Source: an uncultured Mollicutes bacterium
GTDB lineage: Bacteria > Bacillota_I > Bacilli_A > RFN20 > CAG-826
Length of the DNA: 64,000 nucleotides
NCBI GenBank assembly: GCA_900540385.1
Contig: UQFY01000011.1
Span: forward strand, 6,268 to 70,267
Direction: 5' to 3'
Part shown: one piece after another, positions 25,632 to 36,137 of the stretch
How positions within the stretch are numbered: position 1 is the first letter of the stretch
Layout of the letters: every line of letters begins with the position of its first letter
The notes under the pieces: generated by a model
Told to the model about the DNA's origin: nothing
Seen by the model: the letters and a program-made list of their open reading frames with translations, nothing else
Database searches by the model: none
Made by a program: the position numbers and the translations under genes

Positions 25632-28600
25632 ATGAACAAAAAGAAGCTACTCGTTCTCTTACCTGCAGCTCTCCTTGCTCTCAGTGGATGCAATCCTAGC
25701 GAACCAGGACCATCATCCTCTGAAAAATCAAGTGAAGCTAGCCAAGTTGTCTCTTCAGAAGAGGCTAAAAAGACTTACCAAGTAACCATTACGCAAGTGG
25801 AACACGCTCACGTTGAAGCTGACAAAACGCAAGCGGAAGTGGGTGAAACGTTACTTTCACTATCACAACCGATGAAGACTATCACGTTTCTTCCTTCAAA
25901 GTGAACGGAAACGATGTCACTATTACCGGCAACAAAGCTACCGCTACAATGGTGGAAAATGGCTTAACTGTCACAATTGCAGTGGAAGCAAACACTCATG
26001 ACGTTACCATCCACTCTTCGGAAAATGGTACGGTAGTTGCCGATAAAACAACGGCAATCGTTGGCGATAGAGTTACTTTCACCATCACACCAAATGATGA
26101 CTTTGAACTGGATACTTTCAAAGTCAATGGTGAAGCAAAAGAAGTAACAAACAACACTTACGAAGCCACAATGGTCAAAGAAGGATTAACCGTTGATACG
26201 ACCTTCAAAGCAATCAAACATGCCGTTACCATCAATAAAAATGCTGGTGGAACAGTCACCGCAGATAAATTAGAAGCGATCACCGGAGAAGACGTCACCT
26301 TAACCGTCACTCCAGATACGAACTATCATTTATCCGCATTATATGTTAACGGCAATTCTGTTTCTGTCGGAGAAAGTGGAACCGTCGTCGTTAAGATGGT
26401 TAAAACTGGATTAATCGTTTCTGGCGTCTTTGCTAAAAAGAGAGCGCCTATTACGGTTACTGACACAAAAGGCGGAACCATTCGTACATCGTCAACAACG
26501 GATGCCACTATTGGAGAAGAAATTGAAATTCAAGTCTATGCAGATGATGGCTATGAATTAGATAAACTCCTCGTCAATGGGGAAGAGACGGAGGTTGATT
26601 CCGAAGGGTTTGCCTATGTTACAATGGTCGAAGGCGGACTTACTATCACGGCAACCTGGAAAGAACTTGCTAAAGCAATCACCATTGCTCCATCCACAAA
26701 CGGCACCGTTACTGCCAATAAAGAAAAAGCTGCTGTTGGAGAAAGCGTTACTTTCACTATCTCCCCAGCCGAAGGCTACCACCTCGAATCCTTTAAAGTA
26801 AATGGAGCTGAAGTGGAAGTCACTGGCAATAGCTATGTCGCCAATATGACTGAAGCAGGCCTTTCTATCGAAGCAACCTTCTCTGATACTTACCGCGTTG
26901 CATCTATCTCTGAATCCTTAAAGACAACCATCAAAGGATTAGATACTGCTAAGGTTACTTTAACTGCTGATTCAACAATTGATACCATCCCTCTTGCTAA
27001 GAAAGATACTATCATCGATTTAGGTGGAAAGACCTTAACGGTTACCTCGGCTGTTGCTATCTATGCCTTACCAGGAGAAGGTGGCACACACGTTCAAAAT
27101 ATCACCGTTAAAAACGGAACCATCAATGTCACGGGTGCTCTTGCAAACGGAAACATCATCAATGCTTCTGATGCTCTATCCTTCACTTTAGATGGTGTTA
27201 CGCTTACCAACACGACTTTAACTTACACAGGTATCTATTGTTCTTCCTCTACAGACTTAGAAATTAAGAATTCTACTTTGGATCTTAAAGCCATCTTCGG
27301 TATTGGAACGAATAACCTCGAAGGAAAGAATGCTAAGATCCTTATGGATAATTCCCATCTTACCGTCACCACCGATGATAAAGATAATGCTGCCTTCTTA
27401 GGAAATGTCGAAGGCATCAACGTCACCTTCAAAAACTCCACACTCCAAGCTGATAGACAAGCTCTTATCGCTCGTACTGGCACTTGGAAAGCCGATGCTA
27501 CAACTTTCGAAACCACTGGTGCTTGGTTAACCGAAGCTACAAAAGCCAAGAATGATTCTTATCTTACTGGCGTTTGGAAAGCAGGAAACGAAGTTCCATC
27601 TGCTGCAGTCGTTATCGGTGATAATGTTGCAGACGCTTATAACGAAGACGTCAACTTTACTTTCGCCAATTCTTGTAAATTCGTTGCTCCAGCTGGAAAC
27701 AAAGTCGTTTCTAGAGTTGATGGAACACATAACACAACCATCAACTTTGATGCCTTAACCTATGTCAACGCTTACGATTCTATGGATAATGGCACAGGTG
27801 TTAACGTTGTGACTCCAAACGTTCTTACAAAAACCATCGCTGAGATGAATGCGTTAACCGAAACTGATGATAAGAACTTATATGTTGTTAAAGGCGTTAT
27901 CGAAAACGTTACTAATGAAAAGTATGGCAATTGTGTTATTAGAACCGTTGAAGGCGAAACATTAACAGTTTATGGTTCTTACACATCAGGAGTTACCTAT
28001 CAAAAAAATGCACAAGGCTCTTACGAGATCGCCAAAAAGTCTTCCGTGCCAACTAAGCGTGTCTATGTTGGATACGAAGTAACGATGATTGGCACCTTCT
28101 TGAAATACAACACCACAGCCGAGCTTATTGATGCCAAAGTCTTCGTTGGAGATATTTCTCAAGGCTATAAAGCAAGCATTTCTTCTAACGATGCTAGCTT
28201 TGGAACTGTCGCTTTAAGCAAAACAGAAAATTTGATCTATGGTGAAGAAATTACCGTAACCGCAACACCTGCGGAAGGCTACAAAGTCGCATCGGTCATG
28301 TTAGATGATGATTCTACAAATCAAAAAGACATCACTGCTGATATGAAATTTAATGCTTCTTTTAAAAACGAAGTTATAGTCACTTTTGTTCACGAAGATG
28401 CAAAGGTCGCAAAAACATACAATGTTGCTTTCAAAAAAGAAAACCAACAATCGCCTTGTGATCAATACAATCAAACCTGGAAAAATGTTTCTGAAAATCG
28501 CAGCTACACGATAGAGAATTGTAGCAACTACAAGAATGGTTGGGATTTCATCAAGGCCGGAAGAAAAGCTGATGCTTCGGTCGCTTCCATAACTACAGAT

Positions 28601-28891
28601 GCTCCGTTTGCCGAAGCGATTGGTGTCGCCTCCATTACATTTAAAAAATTTAAGGGAAGTAATGTAAATTCCATTAAGGTGATTTCTTCTACTGATGCTA
28701 AGTTTGAAAATGTGATTGAAGAAGTTGGCATTACGGGAAAGGCTGATTCAACCATCAAAGCCACATTCACCAAACCAACTGCAAACGCTTATTACAAATG
28801 GGTCTTGGATTTGAAATCTGACGGAGGCACTAAAAAGAGTAAAAACGGCTTCATTGAAATTGATTCTCTCTCATTCGTTGAAGCAATCTAA
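25632..28891 (+). pseudogene. Large repeat-domain lipoprotein, disrupted by a one-base deletion
   Basis: Read as one gene of about 1,086 codons. The 5' part (25632-25904) has lipoprotein signal MNKKKLLVLLPAALLALSGC and a Ser-rich linker. The frame then shifts at 25850/25851, where restoring one G gives VGETVTFTI, matching VGDRVTFTI and VGESVTFTI in the later repeats. The 3' part is open from a GTG at 25901 to 28891. Five tandem modules of about 70 residues (each with a GxTVTADK-like and VNG phrase, like bacterial repeat/InlB-B types) are followed by a beta-helix-like region, an OB-fold-like domain (AEMNALTETDDKNLYVVKGVI), one more repeat, and a C-terminal sandwich domain. Likely adhesin or glycan-binding. 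It may be a real mutation or an assembly error. Confidence 0.75.
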
Positions 28892-28916
28892 TTCTCACCC
28901 CGTCGTCCTTCTAATT

Positions 28917-28943
28917 AGCACGTCCTTGTGACGTGCTTTTTTA
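28917..28943 (+). terminator. Terminator of the repeat-domain lipoprotein gene
   Basis: AGCACGTC / GACGTGCT stem with CTTGT loop, followed by TTTTTT. Confidence 0.85.
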
Positions 28944-29126
28944 AAGGATGGACAACATTCCTGCATTACTGTAGAAATCAATCTTCCCTCTGTAAAATGC
29001 AGTTGGTAATAAGTGAAATAGATAACTATCTATAACATATTCAATCATTTTGTTTGTTTATTAATCTAAAAACTATTTTTGTAACCCCTTTATCTTTAAT
29101 AACCTATCTTTTATACTTATCTTAAG

Positions 29127-30938
29127 ATGAGTAAGACAGACTTAGAAATTCAATATGAACAAATTCAAGAAAAGATAGATTCTCTTCCCAAAGGATATCT
29201 TTCCAAAAAGAAGATTAATGGCAAGGAAAGAATTTATCGTCAATGGAATGAGAATGGGAAAAAATATAGTAAATACGTGCCAAATGAAGAAATATCATTG
29301 GTTTCAAAAGAAATAGAGATTCGAAAAAACTTAGAGAACATTCTTTCCTCTATTTCTTCTTACGCTTTAGAAATAAATTCCGCAAAAAAGAGAGTTTCTT
29401 CGAATAAGAAACATGGAATTTCCTATTTTGTTGGTAAGGATCTAAAAGGACTAATTGAAGATTATAGGGGTTACAAACATCGTTACGCTTTCAAGGAATT
29501 GGAACGTTTTCTTTATGATACAAAAACATTAGATAAGAAACGCCTTCTTATCCTTTATGGCTTAAGAAGGACAGGGAAAACGACCCTTATTATGCAAGCC
29601 CTTTTGAATATGAAAGAAGAGGACTTTAAAAAATCTGCTTTCATTGAATTAAATTCTCATTCTGAAATGGGTGACCTTTATGAACTTTTAAAGAGCCTTA
29701 AAGAAAAAGGTTATCGCTACATCTTTTTAGATGAAGTAACAGATATGAAAGACTTCATTGATGGTTCAGCTTTTCTTTCAAACCTCTTTGCTTCGGAAAA
29801 TATGAGAATCGTTCTTTCTGGGACGGATTCTTTAGGATTTATTTTTTCTAAAGAAGACTCCTTATATGACCGTTGCTATTTTTTACATATTTCCTTCATT
29901 CCATTTAAAGAATTCTCTTCGGTTTTGGGCATCAATGATATCGATTCCTACATCGAATATGGTGGCACGATGTCTCTATCAGGGATGATTTATTCTCAAA
30001 GAAAATCGTTAAGCAAAACAAATCCTTATGTCGATGCGGCTATTGCGGATAACATTCAACATTCTTTGGCCTATTATAAAAATGGAACTTATTTTCGCGA
30101 TCTATATGAATTATATGAACGAAAAGAACTCAAAAATGTCATCAATCGTGTTGTAGAGGATTCAAACCATCGCTTTGCTCTAGAGGTTTTAAATCAAGAT
30201 TTCATATCCCATGATTTAGGCATATCACGAAACAACCTTCGAAAAGAAGATGATAAATATCACGTTCTTGATCGAATTCAAAGAAATAAAGTGGAGGATG
30301 TCCTAAAAACATCTTTAGGCATCTTAAACAAAAAAGAACGCTCCATTTCTTTAAAAGAAGCTCACCGAGAGGAAATCGAAACCTATTTAGAAGAGCTAGA
30401 AATCATTAACAAAGTAGATCTTCTCTCAGAGAATTCTTTAACACAAAGAAATGTCATCACGATTGCAGGGCTTCGCTATTCTCAAGCAAAGGAGTTGATC
30501 TTAAGCTTAAAGAAAGATAAAGCTTTTCAGTCTTTAGAAAGAGAAACGGAAGAATACGTTATTGAAAGAATCCTCAATGAAATCAAAGGAAGAATGCTTG
30601 AAGATATCCTTCTTTTGGAAACTTCTTTAGCAAATCCTTCTCTTCAAGTGAGCAAATTCCTATTCCATTCTGGTGAATTTGATATGGTTATTATCTACAG
30701 AGACCATTCTGAAATCTTTGAAATCAAACATAGTAAGGAAAGAAACATAAGCCAAGCGAAAAACCTTTTAGATGACAAGAAATGCGTTCTTTTCGAAACA
30801 AAGTTCCCCAAAATAACAAGAAAAGTCGTTCTTTATCGAGGGGAAAGGGCAAAAGAAGGCGAAATTGAATACCAAAACCTGGAGAAATACCTTAATTCCC
30901 TATCTTTTGAAAACTATTTCTCCTTGGCCCCCCATTAA
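29127..30938 (+). CDS. AAA-family ATPase with N-terminal DUF6788-like and C-terminal nuclease-fold domains
   Basis: A 603-residue protein. Residues about 1-75 resemble DUF6788 (LPKGYLSKKKINGKERIYRQ). The AAA_14-type ATPase has Walker A GLRRTGKTT near residue 149, Walker B YIFLDEV and sensor VLSGTDS. The C-terminus carries a restriction-endonuclease-like signature (GEFDMVII...SEIFEIKHSKE), as in DUF4143/DUF234 relatives. Cytoplasmic; a defence or mobile-element role is common in the family but unproven. TATACT at 29112-29117 is 9 bases before the ATG and there is no ribosome site. A palindrome ATAGATA-AC-TATCTAT lies at 29018-29033. It is followed by RhuM and helicase genes. Confidence 0.8.
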   Translation: MSKTDLEIQYEQIQEKIDSLPKGYLSKKKINGKERIYRQWNENGKKYSKYVPNEEISLVSKEIEIRKNLENILSSISSYALEINSAKKRVSSNKKHGISYFVGKDLKGLIEDYRGYKHRYAFKELERFLYDTKTLDKKRLLILYGLRRTGKTTLIMQALLNMKEEDFKKSAFIELNSHSEMGDLYELLKSLKEKGYRYIFLDEVTDMKDFIDGSAFLSNLFASENMRIVLSGTDSLGFIFSKEDSLYDRCYFLHISFIPFKEFSSVLGINDIDSYIEYGGTMSLSGMIYSQRKSLSKTNPYVDAAIADNIQHSLAYYKNGTYFRDLYELYERKELKNVINRVVEDSNHRFALEVLNQDFISHDLGISRNNLRKEDDKYHVLDRIQRNKVEDVLKTSLGILNKKERSISLKEAHREEIETYLEELEIINKVDLLSENSLTQRNVITIAGLRYSQAKELILSLKKDKAFQSLERETEEYVIERILNEIKGRMLEDILLLETSLANPSLQVSKFLFHSGEFDMVIIYRDHSEIFEIKHSKERNISQAKNLLDDKKCVLFETKFPKITRKVVLYRGERAKEGEIEYQNLEKYLNSLSFENYFSLAPH

Positions 30939-31157
30939 TAACGAGCTTTTTGTATCTAGATACCCATCAAATTGTATTCTTTGGGACAGCTTTCTTAAAA
31001 CATTTCAAAATAACACGAAAAAACATCTCTAAATAAGGAGATACGATAAGAGAAAAAGAAAATGAAAATAAAATGCGAAACGATACTCAATTTTCTCCCT
31101 TTTAATGGTGTTTTTTCCTAAATTTCCATTAAAGAACTCGGCTTTATAAAAATCCGA

Positions 31158-31163
31158 TATAAT
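31158..31163 (+). promoter_or_regulatory. -10 box of the RhuM gene (leaderless type)
   Basis: Consensus TATAAT ending 8 bases before ATG 31172, with no Shine-Dalgarno between. The -35 region is poor. Confidence 0.5.
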
Positions 31164-31171
31164 ATTTTCAT

Positions 31172-32185
31172 ATGGAAAAGAAACTACAAATCCGTAACAG
31201 CGCAGTGGACTTTCTCGTTTTCACGAAAGACGTTCATCAAAATGGAATTGAAGTCAGAGTTTATAATAACGACGTTTGGCTTTCTCAAAAGGCTATAGCC
31301 CAACTTTTTGATGTTGACAGAAGTGCGGTGGTTAAGCATCTTCGAAATATCTTTGAGAGTGGAGAGCTAAATGAAAATTCAACTTGTGCCAAAATGGAAC
31401 AAGTTGCAAATAATGGCAAAAAATACCAATATAAATATTATTCTTTAGCCGCTATTATTGCCGTTGGATATCGTATCAATTCTCAAAGAGCAACGGAGTT
31501 TCGCCAATGGGCGACCAATATTCTAGACACCTTTACAAAACAAGGCTACGTACTAGATAAAGACAGACTAATAAATGGGCAAATCTTCGATGAAGATTAT
31601 TTTGAACATCTTCTTTCAGAAATTCAAGAAATTCGTGCCAGTGAGCGCCGTTTCTATCAAAAGATAACGGATATTTATGCGACGGCTGTGGATTATTCTC
31701 CTGAAAGCCAAACTACAAAAGATTTCTTTGCGACGATTCAAAACAAAATGCACTATGCCGTTCATAAGAGTACTGCGGCCGAAATGATTATGGCTCGTGC
31801 TGATCACACAAAAGAACATATGGGCCTTACTTCTTGGAAAAACGCGCCCAAAGGCAAGATTGTTAAAGCGGATGTTTCCGTTGCTAAAAACTACTTAACG
31901 AAAAATGAACTTCAGGACTTGAATGAAATTGTCACGATGTATTTGGATTATGCGACAAGACAAGCAAAGAAACATATTCCAATGACAATGGAAGATTGGG
32001 CAAAGAAATTAGATACGTTCTTGCAATTTAACGAGGAAGACATTTTGCAAAATAAAGGCAAGGTTACTATGGCTATCGCGAAATCCTTTGCGGAAAGTGA
32101 ATTTGAACAATATCGTCTTATTCAAGACCGTCTATATGAAAGTGATTTCGACCGTCTTATCTCAAGTTTAGACAAAAAGAAATAA
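31172..32185 (+). CDS. RhuM-family protein
   Basis: A 337-residue cytoplasmic protein matching the RhuM (virulence protein) family. The N-terminal DNA-binding-like region has VWLSQKAIAQLFDVDRSAVVKHLRNIF, then SLAAIIAVGYRINSQRATEFRQWA. The C-terminal part carries the family phrases (FFATIQNKMHYAVHKSTAAEMI; GKIVKADVSVAKNYLTKNEL). Standard length for the family. RhuM genes occur widely in accessory regions next to restriction or toxin genes; the molecular function is not known to me with certainty. It stands alone, convergent with the Nudix/helicase pair. Confidence 0.9.
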   Translation: MEKKLQIRNSAVDFLVFTKDVHQNGIEVRVYNNDVWLSQKAIAQLFDVDRSAVVKHLRNIFESGELNENSTCAKMEQVANNGKKYQYKYYSLAAIIAVGYRINSQRATEFRQWATNILDTFTKQGYVLDKDRLINGQIFDEDYFEHLLSEIQEIRASERRFYQKITDIYATAVDYSPESQTTKDFFATIQNKMHYAVHKSTAAEMIMARADHTKEHMGLTSWKNAPKGKIVKADVSVAKNYLTKNELQDLNEIVTMYLDYATRQAKKHIPMTMEDWAKKLDTFLQFNEEDILQNKGKVTMAIAKSFAESEFEQYRLIQDRLYESDFDRLISSLDKKK

Positions 32186-32186
32186 G

Positions 32187-32588
32187 TTATATTTGCATCA
32201 AATCCCGGATTTTAAAGAAGATATCTTTATCGGCTGGACACCAAGATAAAAACTCTCCTTCTTCTTTATTAATCCATTTTTCATCCGAATGGATTCCTTT
32301 TTCAATTGTTAAGTTTCCTTCGATAGGTGTTACAAGGAAGGCGTCCATATCCAAAATAAAAGATGGATATTCATACACTTCATTTAGTAAGAATCTCTCT
32401 ACTTTTATAGTGGTTTCAAGTTCCTCTTTGATTTCACGGATGATCGCCTCTTTAGGCGTTTCACCCTCTTCGATCTTTCCACCAGGAAATTCATAGAGAC
32501 CTTTGAATTCTCCATAATCTCTTTGAGCGACAAAGATACGGTTATTTTTCTTGATGAGGGCACACACGACCCGAATTCTCTTCTTCAT
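32187..32588 (-). CDS. Nudix hydrolase (MutT-like, 8-oxo-dGTP type)
   Basis: A 133-residue enzyme. The Nudix box is complete: GGKIEEGETPKEAIIREIKEEL (G-x5-E-x7-R-E-U-x-E-E). The start KKRIRVVCALI and QRDYGEFKGLYEFPGG fit MutT-type enzymes that clean oxidised nucleotides, also found fused to or beside DUF3427 helicases. It overlaps the upstream helicase gene by 47 bases, so the two are translationally linked. Start at 32588 has only a weak purine-rich site. Confidence 0.9.
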   Translation of the reverse strand: MKKRIRVVCALIKKNNRIFVAQRDYGEFKGLYEFPGGKIEEGETPKEAIIREIKEELETTIKVERFLLNEVYEYPSFILDMDAFLVTPIEGNLTIEKGIHSDEKWINKEEGEFLSWCPADKDIFFKIRDLMQI

Positions 32589-35379
32589 CTTTTTCTATCC
32601 CGAAATCATCATAATACATAAGGGGGACCTTTTCTTCTAATTCGATGTCAAATAACAAGGTTTCTTTAGGATTATCCGACACTCTTGGATTCTTTAGATA
32701 CCCTCTTCCTAAATAATAGAAAGGCATTTCCGCTCCATCCTCTCTTTTGGCTTTTCTCACAAAGATATAGGAATAGGGGTCCTTTAATAAAGAAATGCCC
32801 TTTGAATTATTCATTCTTGTCCCTGTCTGAGATTCCCATTGTAAGAGAGATGGAGATAAGAAACGGTCCTTATATTTCAAATGAGACAAGACTTGTTCAT
32901 CTTTCTTTAAATCGATATAAATCACGCGCTCTTTATCTACCTTGAAAACACCCATCATCCGGAAAAGATTCTCACTATTTAAAGCTAAAAGAGAGGAAAA
33001 AGACGTATATGGGTGGTAACGTTTTAATCTTCCCTCCACGTTATAGAACTCAATTTGGTAACGAGTTAAGCCATACTCTAACAAAGAAATAAGCCAGTCT
33101 TTAAAAGAGTCTTTGCTCACTTCAAAATTCAAAGAGTAATAATCCCCTTCTTTTTTCACTAATGTGTGGTGATAAGAAGGTTTGGTGTAATAAAACTCAT
33201 CTTGTAACACTTTTAAGGCATAAGAAAACGTATCTTCCTTAAAATGGTCCACATCCTTTAAAGAAGAATAAAGTTCCTCTTCCGTTTTCTTTCCATTTAA
33301 TAATTCTTTGATAATGAGATATTCCTCAGGATGAACAAGGGGGAGATATTCATAGATTGTTTCGATCCATTCTCTTTCTTCTTTGGAGAAAAAAGGAACG
33401 TCTTCGCCCATTCTTTCTAAGAAGTCATAATAAGAAGGAAATTTCTTCGTGAAATGCAAAATATCCACGCCTGTTTCTTGATCTAAGAACACTTCATGTT
33501 TTGGATATTCATTCGGCCCCAATTTCAAATAACTCTTCAAATTCTGATAATCCGCTTTCAAGAAGGCAAGCGAATTGAAATTCGTTTTCTCAATGGATTG
33601 CAAGATTTCTTCCTGGGCCTTTTCTTCGAAATGAATTTCTAGATTGGGTATTGCTAAAGAAGAGAAATTATCCCTTACCATATTCGCAAGAGCCAATTTG
33701 TCAGAAACTCCACTTTTGGAAAGACTTCCTAACGCTAAGGCAATCTGGACAGACCTCAAATAAGAATTGGCGATAAAATCCAAAACAATAAGATATTGCT
33801 TATTCTCGTATTTTCTTAATCCTCTCCCCAATTGTTGAATAAAAATGGTGGAAGATTCCGTAGGACGTAAGAAAAGAACCATATTGATGGATGGAACGTC
33901 GATTCCTTCATTTAAAATATCAACGGCAAAAACAAGTTCCAAAGGATCGTTCTTATCCTCTAATCTTTGAAAGATACGGATTCTTTCACCCAAAGAGGAA
34001 GAACCAGTTAAATAGGCAGTGGAATAACCAAGATTCATCATCTGCATGGCCATTTCCTTAGCGTGTTCGACATTTCGTCAGAAACCGATGCAACGTAACT
34101 TTCCTTCCGGACGATGTTTCTCGATTTCATCCCCAACAAAAGAGCAATGAAGAGAAGAAGATATAGATTGAATAAGAAGACGGTTACCTTCCACGCTTCC
34201 ATCGCTAGCATAGCTAATCAAATCATCCTTGATGCCATAATAATGAAAAGGAACGATGAGATGATTTTCTAACGCGTCACGTAATCTCAAATCAAAAGGC
34301 ACGTTATTGCCAAACATCTGATAGACATCTTCCCCGTCCATGCGGTCAGGTGTTGCGGTTAAACCAAGTAAAAACGAAGGCTTAAAATACTCGATGATTT
34401 TTTGATACGTTGAGGCAGCCGCGTGATGAACTTCATCGATAATGATGTAATCGAATTCTTCGGGGGAGAATAATTCCAAATGTTTCGATAACATTTGGTT
34501 TGAAGCAAAGATAAAATCCTTATCGATTTCCGAATATTCCCCATTAAAAAGACCGTAGCTTCTTTCTTGTCCGAATACTTTGCTAAAAGTGTTCAAAGCC
34601 TGTGTAAGAATCGTATCTTTATGAACGATAAATAGTAAACGTTTTGCTCCAAAAAATTTCGCATCAAAAGCGGCTAAGTAAGTCTTTCCTGAGCCCGTGG
34701 CCGCAATGACCATTGCTTTATTGATATTTCTATTCCTTGTGTTTTGAAGTTCTTTTAAAGCCTGTCTTTGCATGAAATTTGGTTTCAACGTTCCGTTTTC
34801 TTTGTCATAGGAATAATCCATATCCCAAGAAACAATCGCATAAGATAAGGCAATCTCATATTCCTTCACATTTTCTCTTGTTAAAGGCTTTACCTTATTC
34901 CAAAGATAATTGAATTCCTCAAGGATTTTTCGAACGAATTGGTATTCCTTAGAGGAGCTTATCCCAACATCCCATTCCTTGTTTTTAAGCAAAGCAAAAC
35001 GCGTGATATTAGAGGAACCTACGATGCTTTCGAAGGAAGAGTCCTCATATTCAAAAAGATAGCCCTTCGTATGGAAACCATCGTCATCAAAAGAATGATT
35101 CTCTAAGCGACATTCAAAATTCGGATATCTTCTTTGAAGTTCTAAAAAGGTTTCTAAAGAGGCAATATCGGTGAAATTCTGATAGGTTGAGGTTAGAATT
35201 TTCCCTTTTGCACCCCGAGATAAGGCTTTCTCTAAATGGGGTAAAAGAAGAATCAATCCCGCTTTCTTAATAAAAGATACGGACCAAGAAAAAGAAGCGC
35301 ATCGATCCAAACATTGAATGATTCTATTTAAGAAATTGGGTTCGCTTTGATTGGTGTAAAAGGAGGCTTCAAGCATCAT
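32542..35379 (-). pseudogene. PLD-nuclease/DEAD-box helicase (DUF3427 type) interrupted by an in-frame TGA
   Basis: One frame of 945 codons with TGA at 34080-34078. N-terminal phospholipase D-like nuclease (FHTKGYLF, IVGSSN), helicase core with Walker A ATGSGKT, DEVHH (DExH box) and GLTATPDR before the stop. After it come motif VI-like IQQLGRGLRK and the C-terminal DUF3427 region. The stop replaces the residue after RCIGF and before RNVEHAKEM; homologues known to me have Cys there (GFC), so TGC or TGT to TGA is the simplest change. Without recoding the product would be a 433-residue protein lacking RecA domain 2. Such helicases act in DNA repair or phage defence. AAGGAT precedes the start. 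Confidence 0.85.
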
Positions 35380-35470
35380 TCTTATCCTTGCTTTACAGAA
35401 TAACCGTGCCGATCCTTTAGATCAAGCTAAATATAGAGATAGCCAAAGCTTTTCAACCGATTGAAAGGAT

Positions 35471-36010
35471 TTATTTGAAGAGCGAGTAAAAGTAAGTGGT
35501 CATTTCTATGGCGCTTTCTTTATGCTCGTGAATCACATAATCTTTTAAAAGGTCCACAAAAGCGCCAGAAAGGCAGTTTTCTAATATATCATCAGGAATA
35601 TTTGGGTGTTTTATTTTAATAGAGGGCATTGCCACTCTCATAAGGTGATGAACTTCCTTTCCTAAGGTGGAATAGAAAAGATGGGAGGCACCGGAAGCAA
35701 AGATGGCGGATATTAGTTTCTCCTGTTCTTTGAAATGATAGAAGATATGCGCGGTCATTTCGCGATAATCATAGAGAGTGATATTCCCTTCCTTGGTGTG
35801 ATTGGAAGAAAAAGCGTGATTAAAGATAGAAGTGCAGACGTTTCTTAAAACATCATCTTTCTTTTTATAATGAGCATAGAAAGTGGATCGAGAAACCGTG
35901 CTTTCTAAAATAATGTCGCTAACAGAAATATCCGTATAGCTTTTCTTTTCTAATAGTCTTTCTAAGGCAGCTAAGATCAATTCGTTCGTCTTTTCTTCTT
36001 TTTTGTTCAT
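35471..36010 (-). CDS. TetR/AcrR-family transcription regulator
   Basis: A 179-residue regulator. The N-terminal HTH reads ILAALERLLEKKSYTDISVSDIILESTVSRSTFYAHYKKKDDV, the standard TetR arrangement. The C-terminal ligand domain is of the short type with a TetR_C_33-like feel. It is transcribed divergently from an iron-type ABC importer with 127 bases between, containing a long inverted repeat, so control of that importer and of itself is likely. GAGGAT precedes the start. Confidence 0.9.
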   Translation of the reverse strand: MNKKEEKTNELILAALERLLEKKSYTDISVSDIILESTVSRSTFYAHYKKKDDVLRNVCTSIFNHAFSSNHTKEGNITLYDYREMTAHIFYHFKEQEKLISAIFASGASHLFYSTLGKEVHHLMRVAMPSIKIKHPNIPDDILENCLSGAFVDLLKDYVIHEHKESAIEMTTYFYSLFK

Positions 36011-36040
36011 CTTTTTATCCTCAAAATACGAATAAATATC

Positions 36041-36085
36041 GAATATTATGTTCTAATTATATAAAAAGAAACGAACAAAATATTC
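36041..36085. promoter_or_regulatory. Candidate TetR operator (long inverted repeat)
   Basis: GAATATTATGTTC (36041-36053) and GAACAAAATATTC (36073-36085) form a dyad with one mismatch in the middle of each arm, placed between the divergent TetR and FecCD genes. Confidence 0.55.
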
Positions 36086-36137
36086 TAAATTGTTCATCTT
36101 CATTCAAAAAAGATGAAAACATTGCTAGACTACCACA

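Noticed and set aside
25845..25856. Programmed frameshift in the repeat lipoprotein
   Set aside because: No slippery heptamer or downstream stimulator is seen; a simple one-base deletion explains it.
25632..25904. Independent 90-residue lipoprotein
   Set aside because: Its last codons are out of frame; the other frame continues the repeat domain, so it is the 5' end of the large gene.
34078..34080. TGA read as Trp (Mollicutes code 4)
   Set aside because: TGA ends several genes with correct overlaps (for example 4314-4316, 41172-41174, 20333-20335) and TGG is used for Trp throughout, so the standard code applies.
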